From positions 1,922,001 to 1,986,000 of the forward strand of contig JMMB01000007.1 in the NCBI GenBank assembly GCA_000686145.1: DNA of 64,000 bases, given 5' to 3'. The stretch's first letter is position 1. Each line of letters starts with the position of its first letter. Shown here one piece after another: positions 8,076 through 17,086 of the stretch. Source of the DNA: Peptostreptococcaceae bacterium VA2 (GTDB lineage Bacteria > Bacillota > Clostridia > Peptostreptococcales > Peptostreptococcaceae). The notes below the pieces were generated by a model. It made no database searches. It was not told where the DNA came from and worked only from the letters and a program-made list of their open reading frames with translations. The translations under genes and the position numbers were made by a program.

Positions 8076-10850
8076 TCACTTAAATAAACTTAATATTTCC
8101 TCATGTGATAGATTCTTTAAATTAGCTCCATCAGATAAATTCCCATCTATTATATCATCTATTAATTCTTTTTTACGTTCTTGTAACTTTACTATTTTTT
8201 CTTCAATAGTACCTTTTGATATAAGCTTTATAACTTCTACTACTTCCCTTTGACCATATCTATGAGCTCTATCACTTGCTTGGTTTTCAACAGCTGGGTT
8301 CCACCAAGGATCAAAATGAATTACAGTATTAGCTGAAGTTAAATTAAGACCTGTTCCACCTGCCTTTAATGAAATTAAAAATACCTTCTTGTCTTTACCT
8401 TCATTAAATTCATCCACTAGCTTTATTCTGTCTAGTGCCTTAGTTTGTCCATCTAAATATAAGTACTCTATATTGTTTTGAGATAATCTTTTACCTATAC
8501 TTTGAAGTATAGTAGTAAACTGTGAAAATACTAATATTTTATTATTTATTTTGCTATATTCCTTTATGATATCTAAACAAGCTTCTATTTTTGCACTTTT
8601 ACCTTTATAATCAGATACTATGATGCTTGGGTCTAAGCAAAGTTGTCTTAGCTTTGTTAAATAAGCAAACACAGTTATCTTATTTTCTACATCTCTTTTT
8701 TCTTCTAACTTGCGTTTTATATCTTCTACATAAACACTATAGATTTTTCTTTGTTCTTTGTTTAACTCTACTAAAAATTCTTTTTCTATTTTATCAGGTA
8801 ATTCTTTTATAACTTGTTTTTTAGTACGTCTTAATATAAATGGTTTTATCATTCTTTTTAAGTTTTCTAACTGGCCTTCGTCTCTAATAAATATAGCATT
8901 AAACTTAGTTATATTATATAAATATCCTGGCATTATAAAATCAAATATAGACCAAAGTTCTAGCAAATTATTTTCCAAAGGTGTTCCTGTAAGAGCAAAC
9001 TTAGTTTTAGCTTTTATAGCTTTTACTGCGTCTGTGCTTACAGCTGTTGGATTTTTAATATTTTGAGCTTCATCTATAATACAGTAATCAAAGTCTATTT
9101 GCTCATATTTTTCTAAATCATTTTTTAAAGAACCATAAGTAGTTAAAATAACATCGTAATTTTCTATATTATTTATTATTTTTTCTCTTTCTTTTTTTAT
9201 CCCATGAGATATTCCTATCTTCATACTTGGAGCAAATTTTTCAAATTCATTTTTCCAGTTATGTACAAGTGATGTTGGAGTTATCACCAAAGTATTTTTG
9301 CCTTTTCTAGATAATAAAAATGATATAGCTTGCAATGTCTTACCCAATCCCATTTCATCTGCTAATATTCCTCCAAAGCCACAATACTCTATAGTTTCAA
9401 TCCAATTTAACCCATCTATTTGATAATCTCTAAGATTTGCGTTTAAGTCTTTCGGTATTTCATAATTTATATTATCTAAATTTTTAAATTTATCTACAAT
9501 AGCTTTAGTTTTGTCTGTACTTTCTATATAAGGTAGTTTCTTTTCTATAAGTAAATTTTCAATATATAATGCCTTATTTGAATTTATTTTCATATTATTT
9601 AAGTCATTAGTTAATCCTAAGCTTTCCATTAATTTAAATGTTTCTTTAGTTTCTTTTTCTTCTAAATTTATAAAACTTCCATTTCCAAGTTTATAAAATC
9701 TTTTATTGGCTTTAAAGGCATTTATTATATTCTTGTATTCTTTTTCATCTACACCTTCAATTTTAAAATTAAAATCTAAATAATGATTTACTTCTTCACC
9801 TAATCCAACTTTTATAGAACTCGATGTATATATTCTCTTTGCCTTTAATTTATCTGAATAATAAACTTCACCTATATTTTTCAGCCTATTTATCTCAAAG
9901 CTTAAGAAATCATATAACTGGCTGTCATTACCTTTAAATATATATTTACTCTTTTCTTTTTCAAAATAGTAAGTATATAACCTATATATTGCATCTTCTT
10001 CTTTTTGCATATCTTTAATTATAAATTTACCTTCATCTTCACCTTCATACTCAAAAACTATATCACAAGTTATTTTTTCTTCTTCTAAATCAAAATAGTA
10101 CTTTACTATCAATTTTTTACAAATATTTGTTTCTATTTTCTTATCTATTTTAACTTCATTACATATGTTTTTTAGTTTTGGAATTACATTAGTAAGAACT
10201 TCACTTGCCTCATTATTTGTAAACCGTATTTCTTTAAATTTCTCTAGTACTGTATACAGTTTTTTATAGTATATTCCACTCTCAAAACTTAATAAGTATA
10301 TATCACCTCTATAAAATACTACATCTCCCCTTTGAGATATAGGAACAGGTAGCACCTCTTCACTTTTTAATAAAATTTCATTATTTCTCATTTCTAAATC
10401 TATATTTATCGGTAATCCACCTTTTATTATTCTTGGATTATAGTACAAATTTTTATATTTAAATTCAAAGTCTTTGTACTGTAATAATTCCATCAATCGT
10501 CTTACTAAAGGTCCATTTATACACATAGATGTTTGTTCTCTTGGTGATGAATTATGAGAAAGCCCCATTCCATATTCTTCTATCATCTCAACTATTTTTT
10601 CATCATCATAAGAAAAATAATTATTTGCTACATTATACACAAAGTCTATTCCATACACTTTATCTCTTGAAGTTGTTCTTGAATATGCAAACTCCCTTAG
10701 ATTTTTTAATATATACATTCTATCTATTCCTATTTTAAAATCAACTTTTATGCTATCTTCTCCTACAAGCTCAATCTTTATTTCTAATTTCACTTCTTCC
10801 TTTGGCTTACTTTTAAAATAGTTTAAAAAGTCTTTATTTATAAAATTCAT
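8076..10850 (-). CDS. SNF2-family DNA helicase/translocase
   Basis: 924 aa. The N-terminal half (to about residue 450) is the poorly characterised bacterial SNF2-associated region; I see no CxC SWIM zinc motif. The motor starts near 493 with LADEMGLGKT (motif I). It has DEAQN near 592 (motif II), FALTGTPLEN (motif III), SLKAGGTGLNLT (motif V) and QASDRAHRYGQ near 863 (motif VI). The C-terminus ends with a family-typical HEEILSLFK. A GTG/ATG further upstream (10868) is possible, but AGGTGAG sits 5 nt before the ATG at 10850, so I prefer that start. It is a stand-alone gene. Likely role in transcription or nucleoid maintenance (RapA-like) is inference. Confidence 0.88.
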   Translation of the reverse strand: MNFINKDFLNYFKSKPKEEVKLEIKIELVGEDSIKVDFKIGIDRMYILKNLREFAYSRTTSRDKVYGIDFVYNVANNYFSYDDEKIVEMIEEYGMGLSHNSSPREQTSMCINGPLVRRLMELLQYKDFEFKYKNLYYNPRIIKGGLPINIDLEMRNNEILLKSEEVLPVPISQRGDVVFYRGDIYLLSFESGIYYKKLYTVLEKFKEIRFTNNEASEVLTNVIPKLKNICNEVKIDKKIETNICKKLIVKYYFDLEEEKITCDIVFEYEGEDEGKFIIKDMQKEEDAIYRLYTYYFEKEKSKYIFKGNDSQLYDFLSFEINRLKNIGEVYYSDKLKAKRIYTSSSIKVGLGEEVNHYLDFNFKIEGVDEKEYKNIINAFKANKRFYKLGNGSFINLEEKETKETFKLMESLGLTNDLNNMKINSNKALYIENLLIEKKLPYIESTDKTKAIVDKFKNLDNINYEIPKDLNANLRDYQIDGLNWIETIEYCGFGGILADEMGLGKTLQAISFLLSRKGKNTLVITPTSLVHNWKNEFEKFAPSMKIGISHGIKKEREKIINNIENYDVILTTYGSLKNDLEKYEQIDFDYCIIDEAQNIKNPTAVSTDAVKAIKAKTKFALTGTPLENNLLELWSIFDFIMPGYLYNITKFNAIFIRDEGQLENLKRMIKPFILRRTKKQVIKELPDKIEKEFLVELNKEQRKIYSVYVEDIKRKLEEKRDVENKITVFAYLTKLRQLCLDPSIIVSDYKGKSAKIEACLDIIKEYSKINNKILVFSQFTTILQSIGKRLSQNNIEYLYLDGQTKALDRIKLVDEFNEGKDKKVFLISLKAGGTGLNLTSANTVIHFDPWWNPAVENQASDRAHRYGQREVVEVIKLISKGTIEEKIVKLQERKKELIDDIIDGNLSDGANLKNLSHEEILSLFK

Positions 10851-10927
10851 TCTCTCACCTTTTTTCATTATGATAAATTCAATTATATTATTTTAAAATT
10901 ATATTCGTCAATTGCAACTCTATCTTT

Positions 10928-11641
10928 CTATAAAAATTTAGAATTTTGGTATAAATCGCCTGCTAATTTTTCTAAAAGTAGTTTATCAATAACTCTATAT
11001 CCAAACTTATCTTTTTCAATTACTTCCTTTTGACATAATCCATTAAAAGTTCTTAGTAAATGTCTATAGCTGCTACCTAAAAGTTCTGCTAAGTTCACTA
11101 AATTATCAACAAAATCTATATAACCTTTACAATTCTCAGGATTTACTACTTCTGATGCTTCATTTATATAACTAGCTAATCTATTTTCCAATGGATAAAG
11201 CAAATTCACAGAGCTATTAGTGCTTATTGCAGAAAGTTTTTCTGCTAAACTTTCACATATAAACTTTAAAAACTTACTGTCTTTTGTTAATTCATTTCGT
11301 ACCTTTTCCATTGATATGCCTAAACAATAACAATCACTTAGCGCTTGAATTGTACTTGATGCTGGCTGATTTTTTACAGCCTCTATATCTCCTATAACTT
11401 GTAGAGGTTTATAAAAACTCAAAAGTAAGTTTTTCCCATTTGGTAAAGTTTTAAATACTTTAGCTTTTCCTTCTATAAGAAATGTAAAATACGACATATC
11501 TTCACCTTCTGTACATAGGTACTCGTTTCTCTCGAATTTAAAAACTTTTATATATTTTTTCACATCTTCACTAAAGAAATTGCTCATTTTTAGTTCATTA
11601 TAATAATTTTCTATAAGATATAAATTTTCTATTATTTTCAA
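10928..11641 (-). CDS. Crp/Fnr-family transcriptional regulator (YeiL-like)
   Basis: 237 aa. Residues about 15-130 form a cyclic-nucleotide-binding-type beta-roll (EYLCTEGEDMSYFTFLIEGKAKVFKTLPNGK), followed by a dimer helix and a C-terminal HTH (LVNLAELLGSSYRHLLRTFNGL). There is no clear FNR cysteine cluster at the N-terminus. It is divergent from the YdcZ-type transporter pair, with a perfect TGACATATGTCA palindrome in the 144-bp gap. Best guess: it senses a small ligand and controls the adjacent transporter genes and perhaps itself. Confidence 0.85.
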   Translation of the reverse strand: MKIIENLYLIENYYNELKMSNFFSEDVKKYIKVFKFERNEYLCTEGEDMSYFTFLIEGKAKVFKTLPNGKNLLLSFYKPLQVIGDIEAVKNQPASSTIQALSDCYCLGISMEKVRNELTKDSKFLKFICESLAEKLSAISTNSSVNLLYPLENRLASYINEASEVVNPENCKGYIDFVDNLVNLAELLGSSYRHLLRTFNGLCQKEVIEKDKFGYRVIDKLLLEKLAGDLYQNSKFL

Positions 11642-11712
11642 TCTTCACTTTCCTTTCATTGCATACTTTATTAGATTTTTTTAGTATTTAATTTCTATTT
11701 TATATATACATG

Positions 11713-11724
11713 TGACATATGTCA
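11713..11724. promoter_or_regulatory. Palindromic Crp/Fnr-type operator
   Basis: TGACATATGTCA is a perfect 12-bp palindrome in the divergent gap between the Crp/Fnr gene and the YdcZ pair. TGAC-N4-GTCA matches the general Crp/Fnr/HcpR site layout. A possible -10 TATGAT at 11743-11748 puts its centre roughly 35-42 bp upstream of a rightward start, which fits activation of the transporter genes. Confidence 0.55.
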
Positions 11725-11785
11725 TTCTTTTTATTAATTATTTATGATAACTTATTAAGTATGAATATAAATTAGGGGGTTAGTA

Positions 11786-12208
11786 ATGAATTATATTATC
11801 TCAATTTTTACAGGTGTACTACTATCTTTAATGTTGTCTCTAAATGGTACTATCGGCGAAATTGCCGGAAATTATGCTTCTACTGTAATAATACATGTTA
11901 TAGGTCTTATAGGGATTATAATTGTACTTATTTCAACAAAATCAAAATTTAAAAATATCAAAGATGTACCTTTTTATATGTATTCAGGTGGACTTATTGG
12001 TGTTTTAACAGTTATATTTAGTAATGCTAGCTTTTCTAAACTAGGTGTTTCACTAACTGTATCAGTTTGTTTACTTGGTCAGTTAATTACATCCATAATA
12101 ATAGACCACTTTGGATACTTTAACTTACCCGTAAATAAATTTAACAAGAAAAAAACAATCGGTCTTGGTATCATTATACTAGGTATATGTATAATGACTA
12201 TTAAATAA
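11786..12208 (+). CDS. YdcZ-family (DUF606) small DMT transporter, subunit 1
   Basis: 140 aa with four to five transmembrane helices and little else; the fold is that of a half-size drug/metabolite transporter. It starts 10 bp after a strong GGGGGTTAG ribosome site. A second gene of the same family follows 10 nt later, the usual arrangement for a heterodimeric pair with opposite topologies. Divergent Crp/Fnr regulator upstream. Substrate unknown. Confidence 0.8.
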   Translation: MNYIISIFTGVLLSLMLSLNGTIGEIAGNYASTVIIHVIGLIGIIIVLISTKSKFKNIKDVPFYMYSGGLIGVLTVIFSNASFSKLGVSLTVSVCLLGQLITSIIIDHFGYFNLPVNKFNKKKTIGLGIIILGICIMTIK

Positions 12209-12218
12209 GGAGGACATT

Positions 12219-12656
12219 ATGATTTATATAATTATTGCAATTTTATCAGGGGTTACTATCGTAACTTCTAGATCTATAAATTGTGTTTTAGCAAATAAAA
12301 TAGGAATGTACCAAAGTACATTTTTTAATTATGTATTTGGACTTATTGGTTCATTTTTACTATTACTAATAAGTGGTAACACTTTACAACTTTTCAATTC
12401 ACAGTCCTATAATGCTATATGGTTTGCTTATACTGGAGGTCTTTTAGGAGTTGTAGTTGTTACATTATCATCTTTCTTGTCTTCTAAGGTTTCCTCTTTT
12501 TACTTAACACTTTTATTATTTATTGGTCAGCTTTTCACTGGAGTTTTAATAGATTATATATCTAATGGGTCTATCTCTATTTATCAAATAATTGGTGGTA
12601 TTTTAGTTATTATTGGTCTTAGTTATAATCTTTTTATAGATAATTTGTTTAAGTAA
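12219..12656 (+). CDS. YdcZ-family (DUF606) small DMT transporter, subunit 2
   Basis: 145 aa, again four to five helices (MIYIIIAILSGVTIVTSRSI; GGLLGVVVVTLSSFL). AAGGAGG ribosome site 7 nt before the ATG. It is paralogous to the preceding gene (both carry a GGLLGV/GGLIGV loop and a GQL[FI]T helix), so the pair probably assembles as a heterodimer. No substrate can be assigned; co-regulation by the neighbouring Crp/Fnr protein is inferred from the palindrome at 11713. Confidence 0.8.
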   Translation: MIYIIIAILSGVTIVTSRSINCVLANKIGMYQSTFFNYVFGLIGSFLLLLISGNTLQLFNSQSYNAIWFAYTGGLLGVVVVTLSSFLSSKVSSFYLTLLLFIGQLFTGVLIDYISNGSISIYQIIGGILVIIGLSYNLFIDNLFK

Positions 12657-12760
12657 AATAGCTATTATAATGAGTGCATATTTCACTTTATTTAATAAAA
12701 AGGAAATTTAATAATTATGTCTAATATATTATTTAAGTCTAATCTGTTAAGGAGATTATT

Positions 12761-12988
12761 ATGAAAAAATACGAAGTGTTAAAAGAAATTTATAATCCTT
12801 GTGCTGGCAAATTCATTTTTGATACTAGCTTTCCTGATGAAATTGAAAGTGACAATTTAGAAGAAACTCTTAAAAGCTTCCTTTCTGTAGATTTTCCAAA
12901 ATATAAAAAGGAAGTTTTTAGTGATGGCACAGTTATTTATATATTAAATTTACCTCTTATGGAGAAGTATAGTTTTTCAGAAATTTAA
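12761..12988 (+). CDS. Small protein of unknown function
   Basis: 75 aa, MKKYEVLKEIYNPCAGKFIF, good AAGGAGATTATT ribosome site, no membrane segment. It is acidic in the middle (DEIESDNLEE) with one NPC cysteine. It lies 134 bp upstream of the acetamidase gene in the same direction and could be functionally linked to it. I do not recognise a family with certainty. Confidence 0.6.
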   Translation: MKKYEVLKEIYNPCAGKFIFDTSFPDEIESDNLEETLKSFLSVDFPKYKKEVFSDGTVIYILNLPLMEKYSFSEI

Positions 12989-13122
12989 TTTATGTCGTTT
13001 TAACTTATCTATTTTACTTGTAGTAAAATTATTAAACTAAATTTTCTTTATTATAAGCGCCTATACATATTCGTAATAATTATTTAAAATATATATAAAC
13101 AAATGAAAAGGAGATAGCTTAT

Positions 13123-14022
13123 ATGAATTTTATAAATAAAGAGAATCATACTTTTACATTTTCAAGTTCAAACAAATCTGTTCAAACTGTAAAATCTGGT
13201 GATACTATAGTATTTGAAACTTATGACTGTAACTGCAACCAAATCACATGTGATAGTGATGATTTAGAATTACTAGATTTTGATAGAGTAAACCCTGCTA
13301 CTGGTCCTGTGTACATAGAAAATGCTAAACCTAACCAAGTTTTAAAAGTAAATATAAATTCTATAGATTTACAAGGAAATGCCGTTGCAATGACTGGCCC
13401 TGGTTTTGGTGTACTTGGTGATAAGATAGAAAAAATGACTTCTAATGTTTTAAAGATAGAAAATGATAAAGCTATATTTAAAAATATAGAACTCCCTTTA
13501 AATAAAATGATAGGTGTTATAGGAGTTGCTCCATCAGGTGATGCTATAAAATGTGGTACACCTGGAAGCCATGGTGGAAATATGGATTGTAAGATAATAG
13601 CTGAAGGTGCTAGTATATATCTACCTATATTTACTGAAGGTGCGTTACTTTCAATGGGTGATGTACATGCAGTTATGGGTGATGGTGAAATAGGTATTAC
13701 TGGTGCAGAGATAGGTGCTAAAATCGAAGTTAGCATTGAGTTAATTGATAACTTAACTTTAGAAAATCCAATAATCGAAACTGATGAGGCTTACTATACT
13801 ATAGCTTCTGCTTTAACATTAGATGAAGCTTATCAAGTAGCTGTTGAAAATATGTTTGATATACTACTACCTAAATGTAATTTATATAAAAATGATCTTG
13901 TAATGTTTTTAAGTTTAGCTGCTGATATTGAAGTTTGCCAAGTAGTTGACCCTCTTAAAACTATAAGATTTAAAATCGGCAAAGATGCTTTAAATAAACT
14001 AAACGTTACTAATTTATTATAA
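13123..14022 (+). CDS. Acetamidase/formamidase family amidase
   Basis: 299 aa, the usual length for the clostridial/bacillar FmdA_AmdA family, which hydrolyses short amides to ammonia and the acid. Recognisable blocks are VNPATGPVYIENAKP, MTGPGFGVLG, TPGSHGGNMDCK, and LSMGDVHAVMGDGEIGITGAE, the last containing the conserved metal/active-site region. AAAGGAGAT ribosome site before the ATG. It is followed by a strong hairpin terminator. True substrate (formamide, acetamide or another amide) is unknown. Confidence 0.88.
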   Translation: MNFINKENHTFTFSSSNKSVQTVKSGDTIVFETYDCNCNQITCDSDDLELLDFDRVNPATGPVYIENAKPNQVLKVNINSIDLQGNAVAMTGPGFGVLGDKIEKMTSNVLKIENDKAIFKNIELPLNKMIGVIGVAPSGDAIKCGTPGSHGGNMDCKIIAEGASIYLPIFTEGALLSMGDVHAVMGDGEIGITGAEIGAKIEVSIELIDNLTLENPIIETDEAYYTIASALTLDEAYQVAVENMFDILLPKCNLYKNDLVMFLSLAADIEVCQVVDPLKTIRFKIGKDALNKLNVTNLL

Positions 14023-14141
14023 TTTTTTTTAAATTAAATAAAAAAATAAGAAGAATGTTGAAAATTATCAAGAGTAAATTTTAATACTTATTGTAAAAAA
14101 CTAATATTTTATATTCTATCTATGTATAGTATATAAAATGT

Positions 14142-14176
14142 AAAAACTCCAATAGACCAATTCTATTGGAGTTTTT
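14142..14176. terminator. Strong bidirectional terminator
   Basis: Perfect 15-bp stem AAAAACTCCAATAGA / TCTATTGGAGTTTTT with a 5-nt loop, T-rich on both sides. It ends the amidase gene (+) and would also end the leftward gene at 14229. Confidence 0.88.
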
Positions 14177-14228
14177 ATTTATTAATGTATCCAAATTGTG
14201 TGTTAAATTCTTTGTGATTTCCATACTA

Positions 14229-14558
14229 TTACCATTTTTTTATCGTTTTAATAGCATCTATAATTGCATACACTACAACAAATGCTATAACTCCCCAAGA
14301 TAAACCATATACCCATTTCCAAAGAGTAAATGTATACAATGTTAGAAGTGAAAAAGATATAGTTAAGCATCCAAATACAATGCTAACTAATTTATATTCT
14401 GCCTTCTTATCTATTCTTTCTCGCTCCTTCTTAGATGAAAACATATAAGTATTAGAAAGAATTGGACCTTTTTCTCTCACAGTAAAAGAAACATAAATTC
14501 CTAATGCTATAGCAATTAAACCTAAAATGCATCCTTCAATAATACGTTCTATTCCCAT
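14229..14558 (-). CDS. DUF3784-like membrane protein
   Basis: 109 aa with three hydrophobic segments (about 8-25, 53-75, 80-100). The central GPILSNTYMFSSKKERERIDKK block resembles the cytoplasmic loop of DUF3784 proteins. The frame is open to 14603, but GAGGGTGG precedes the ATG at 14558, so I use that start. It sits between the amidase terminator and the decayed Tn554-type module and may be a passenger of it. Function unknown. Confidence 0.65.
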   Translation of the reverse strand: MGIERIIEGCILGLIAIALGIYVSFTVREKGPILSNTYMFSSKKERERIDKKAEYKLVSIVFGCLTISFSLLTLYTFTLWKWVYGLSWGVIAFVVVYAIIDAIKTIKKW

Positions 14559-14607
14559 AAAACCACCCTCAATATATAAATATTTAAGAACTCTATATAA
14601 CACAATT

Positions 14608-14631
14608 ATAGTATATTTTCCAATATACTAT
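14608..14631. repeat. 10-bp inverted repeat at the tnpC 3' end
   Basis: ATAGTATATT - 4 nt - AATATACTAT. It overlaps the tnpC stop and lies 50 bp upstream of the DUF3784 start. It could be a terminator remnant for the recombinase genes or an operator for the small membrane protein; there is no T tract. Confidence 0.4.
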
Positions 14632-15008
14632 AACTGTTTATATATATCAGCATAATTAATTTTAACCTGTTCTTTAAGTTTTTTATTCTCTTCTTCAAGT
14701 CTTTTGATTTTTCTTTTTAAACTTTCTATCAGAGCATCTTTGTTATTATCATTCATTTCTCTTTTTACTTGTGATGGAGTTGGCACTTGTAATTGCTGAT
14801 GTCTAAGAGTTTCAATACGTTCTCTAATATCTTTATTATCATATAAAGTTTTTTTAGTAACGCCACTTTCACTTGCAACGCTATTGAAATTAATAGGTTT
14901 TTGAGTCTTTATAAGTCTTTGTATTGCTTTATCTACCTTATCTTGAGTTATAGCTTTACGTTTACTATGCAATTCTTTTAAATGCTCTGTACGGTTGTAA
15001 TCACTCAT
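14628..15008 (-). CDS. Tn554 TnpC-like accessory transposition protein (DUF6262 type)
   Basis: 126 aa. The N-terminal HTH-like part (DKVDKAIQRLIKTQKPINFNSVASESGVTKKTLY) and a C-terminal coiled coil (KRKIKRLEEENKKLKEQ) are the features of TnpC of the Tn554 family. TnpC helps set orientation and frequency of the tyrosine-recombinase-mediated transposition. It lies 8 bp downstream of the tnpB pseudogene, the standard tnpA-tnpB-tnpC order with tnpA missing. The frame itself is intact, but without functional recombinases it is probably stranded. Confidence 0.75.
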   Translation of the reverse strand: MSDYNRTEHLKELHSKRKAITQDKVDKAIQRLIKTQKPINFNSVASESGVTKKTLYDNKDIRERIETLRHQQLQVPTPSQVKREMNDNNKDALIESLKRKIKRLEEENKKLKEQVKINYADIYKQL

Positions 15009-15016
15009 TTATTATT

Positions 15017-17085
15017 TTAGTTCTCCTTTTTCTTTAACTTATCTATTCTACTGTAAATTATACTTCCTTGTGATATTTTAGAGTAAATATCTTTATATAA
15101 TTTTAGTAATTCTTCATTTTCATTTATCATTTCAGTTCTATTATACATTTTAGCATTTTCAATCATAGTTTTAGTTGAGTTTATTAATATTTCATACTTA
15201 ATGGTATCACCCTCAAATGCTCCAACACATAGGTCTTTACAAGGACTTCCACTATTACAAGTTAAGCAAGGTGGGTGTTTTGCATAACTACATTTACCAT
15301 TTGCTCTTTGCATACAAGTACCATATGGCGTATTAATTGCATTTAATTTGTGGTTCAGATATAACATCTCCATAATATCTGAAGGTATTTCACCATTATA
15401 TTCTTCTTTTAATTTATCTTTTTCATCAAAGCTAAATACACCTTGTTTTGTCACTTTGTTAAATTCCTTTTTTTTAGTATCATCAAGTAATTTAGCATAT
15501 CTCATAGTCATCTCTGGTGAAGCATTAACAAGTAATTCTTGTACTGTAAGTATATCAGCACCCCCATTTAACATCTTTATAGCGTAAGTATGTCTAAAAG
15601 CATGATTTTTAAAGTGATACCTATTTCCAAGTTCATCAGTTATATTGTAATCTATTGCTAATAAATTAAGTTTTTTTGAACCCATTCTTGGTTATATGGC
15701 TTACCTTTTCTAGAACCTTTATATCTAACAAATATTAATATAGCCAACATATTCGCAAGTTCATCATCTATAGGTATTCTATGACCTTCTACATAAGTTT
15801 TTTCGATATCAGTTTCTACCCAGAATTTATTATTTAATTTAACTAAACAATCTTGTTTTAATCCTAAAACGTCAGATACCCTAAGTCCCGTTTTAAACAT
15901 AGTATAAATTACTGGAATAACATCTTTATGGAGATTATTTATATTATAAAATAGTTGTTCTAACACAAAGTCTGGAACATAATCTATTTGGTCAATAGAC
16001 TTCTTAGGAAGTTTAGGTTTATCTTCTGGAAATACTAATATTCTAATATTTTTTTTAGGAGCAATATCGTATTCTCGTATTTGTATATCAGATAAAAATT
16101 TTTGTATTTTAGATAATGACCTTACTACGTAACCTTTAGGATTAGTATTCTTTCGGCTCGACTTTTTATTAGCATAAGTATTTAACCAGTCTATATATTT
16201 TAATATATGATGTCTTTCTAAACCTTTTAAATCATTCCAAGAAGGCTCTAAGGTGCAAATAAAATTTAAAAAATGTGGAACAATTAAAATAAATTCCTTT
16301 GCCGAACTCCAAGAAAATTTATTATTAGCGATTAATCTTTGCTTTATATATTTTTTTATTTCTTTTCTAATTTTTATATTATTTATTTTTCCAAATTTTA
16401 AGTAATATTGACCTAAAGTTTTATTAAAAGTTATTCCGTATTTTTCCAAGTTTCTTACATCCCATATATCTTTTTCCCATTCTTCTCTTTCATCAGTTAA
16501 AGAATTAAAAGATTTTATTATTAAAGTTAAAAAATTAGCCACAGAAGTTTTATTTTCATACTTCTTACCAAGTGCATTTAAAGTTGAAATAGTTTGTATA
16601 TTTTTAGCATTTATCCAATCTATCCATTGAATATTTGCTTTTTCTAAATCTAATTCTTTAAATTAATTTATATTAGGATATTTTTTATTTATAAATTCTA
16701 CTAATCGTCTAATATATGACCTTTGCCCAATTAAAACTGTTTGTAATCCCCATTCGTCAGAAAATAGTTTATTATATACTATAAACTTCATTTCCTTATT
16801 TATATTCTCATTATTAAACGAAAAGGATATATTTTTATTGTTGTATTTATAGTCTTCAACTTGTTTCTTAAATTGTTCTATATTACCAAAAAAGTTTACA
16901 TGTCATTTATCATTTTTAAAAAAATAAGTTGTATGTATTTCTGTATAAGTTACTGATTTATCTTTATTTATTATTTTTTCAGTATACTTAGATAAAGTTT
17001 CCGTTACCTTATCTTTAGTCTCAATCTCTGTACCATGTGTAAAAATGTTTATTATATTATTTGCATTCTTCTTATTTTTAATATT
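15017..17085 (-). pseudogene. Decayed Tn554-type tyrosine recombinase TnpB
   Basis: One protein is split over several frames. Minus-strand reading from about 17085 (FTHGTEIETKDKV...) has in-frame stops at 16903-16905 (TGA) and 16663-16665 (TAA). The rest is open to a homopolymer at about 15670-15680, where seven A instead of eight shift the frame. After it the catalytic domain resumes to 15017. Arg of TGLRVSDVLGL and the HAFRHTYAIKML box are present, but the second His of the usual LLGHASPEMT is Asn (LLVNASPEMT). A cysteine-rich C-terminus (CSYAKHPPCLTCNSGSPC) matches TnpB. No ATG is visible at the 5' end and tnpA is absent. The frameshift site A AAA AAC also looks like a -1 slippery heptamer, but the other lesions argue for a dead gene. 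Confidence 0.82.
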
Positions 17086-17086
17086 T

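Noticed and set aside
13221-13736. A 171-residue minus-strand frame opposite the amidase gene.
   Set aside because: Proline/isoleucine-rich shadow of a conserved gene; no independent signals.
14628-17085. An active transposon or integrated element with cargo.
   Set aside because: tnpA missing, tnpB has several lesions, and no element ends could be found.
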